Assembly (NCBI GenBank): GCA_022712845.1
Contig: JAFLJV010000059.1
Location: 1 to 6,188 of the forward strand
Length of the DNA stretch: 6,188 bases
Origin: Sulfurimonas sp.
Lineage (GTDB): Bacteria; Campylobacterota; Campylobacteria; Campylobacterales; Sulfurimonadaceae
Direction of reading: 5' to 3'
Shown here piece by piece: positions 5,802-6,188 of the stretch. Under the pieces are notes generated by a model. The model was not told the origin of the DNA, made no database searches, and was given only the letters and a program-made list of their open reading frames with translations. The position numbers and the translations under genes are program-made. How positions within the stretch are numbered: position 1 is the first letter of the stretch; the number at the start of each line of letters is the position of its first letter.

Positions 5802-6188
5802 ATGATTAAAATTATCTCTTTACTGCTCTTTAATACACTACTTTTTGCAGAATATTCAAACTGTGATTTTCAAAATAAAAACTATGAAGAGATTTGTCAA
5901 AAAGTTGTAAAAAAAGGTGTTTCTTACAAATACGCAAATGAGTTTTTACTCTCTTACTTTAAAACAAAAAAATTTGATGAGATAAGTTATAAATATCTAC
6001 AACCAAAATATATCAAACAACATAGAAAAAATGAAAAAAAAGCTAACAATACACTTGTGAAGTTTTTACCAAAAGTTTTAAAACATTTAGAAGAGTACAA
6101 AGAAGTTTATGACTATACTGAAGAAAAATTTGGTGTAAATCGTGAAATAATTGCCGCTATCTTACTTAAAGAGACTAAGCTTGGTGTT
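5802..6188 (+). CDS. MltB-like lytic murein transglycosylase, 3' partial
   Basis: The first 129 residues are visible and the right edge cuts the gene. A signal peptide (MIKIISLLLFNTLLFA, cleavage probably after residue 16) sends it to the periplasm. C21 lies five residues into the mature part but there is no proper lipobox, so it is more likely soluble than a lipoprotein. A lysine-rich helical region follows. The segment Y-D-Y-T-E-E-K-F-G-V-N-R-E-I-I-A-A-I-L-L-K-E-T-K-L-G-V (103-129) matches the start of the MltB/SLT_2 catalytic domain (pattern YGVPPEIIVAIWGVETNYG), which puts the catalytic glutamate at E124. Such enzymes cleave the MurNAc-GlcNAc bond of peptidoglycan to give 1,6-anhydroMurNAc. 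Start 5802 is supported by AAGG 7 nt upstream and by the signal peptide. The downstream half of the domain cannot be checked here. Confidence 0.8.
   Translation, partial: MIKIISLLLFNTLLFAEYSNCDFQNKNYEEICQKVVKKGVSYKYANEFLLSYFKTKKFDEISYKYLQPKYIKQHRKNEKKANNTLVKFLPKVLKHLEEYKEVYDYTEEKFGVNREIIAAILLKETKLGV

Noticed and set aside
5605..5805. 66-codon forward ORF in another frame
   Set aside because: Overlaps the CxxC orphan in a shifted frame, is low-complexity Ile/Lys-rich, and runs into the next gene's start.

Overview
The window looks like chromosomal DNA from a Campylobacterota (epsilonproteobacterial) organism, most like the Sulfurimonas/Arcobacter group. The evidence is the strong A+T bias, Lys/Asn/Ile-rich proteins, short intergenic gaps, all genes on one strand, and a promoter with a strong extended -10 preceded by T-rich repeats. 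This is inferred from sequence style; genus and species cannot be fixed.

Layout, all on the + strand. (1) Positions 3-647 hold a MurU-type sugar-1-phosphate nucleotidyltransferase (peptidoglycan recycling), cut by the left edge. (2) A 63-bp gap carries a clear promoter (TTGATT, 16 bp, TGtTATAAT). (3) Positions 711-5453 hold three tightly packed genes: a TonB-dependent outer-membrane receptor, a small secreted YfiR-like (DUF4154-like) protein, and a membrane-anchored PAS-GGDEF-EAL protein. The first two are 1 bp apart and the last two overlap in TAATG. (4) After a 12-bp gap comes a 94-residue orphan with a CxxC zinc-knuckle-like motif (5466-5750). (5) A secreted MltB-like lytic transglycosylase starts at 5802 and runs off the right edge.

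The most interesting part is the central operon. It resembles the YfiBNR signalling logic, in which a periplasmic YfiR restrains a membrane c-di-GMP enzyme under control of an outer-membrane protein. Here the outer-membrane partner is a TonB-dependent receptor instead of the OmpA-like YfiB. The enzyme has a broken GGDEF site (SSHEF) and an apparently complete EAL phosphodiesterase site. The proposed reading is that ligand or TonB-driven state of the receptor is passed through the YfiR-like protein to a c-di-GMP phosphodiesterase. This is inference from domain content and gene order; the ligand is unknown.

No tRNA, rRNA, CRISPR, insertion sequence or convincing intrinsic terminator was seen. 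No gene-free stretch exceeds 65 bp.
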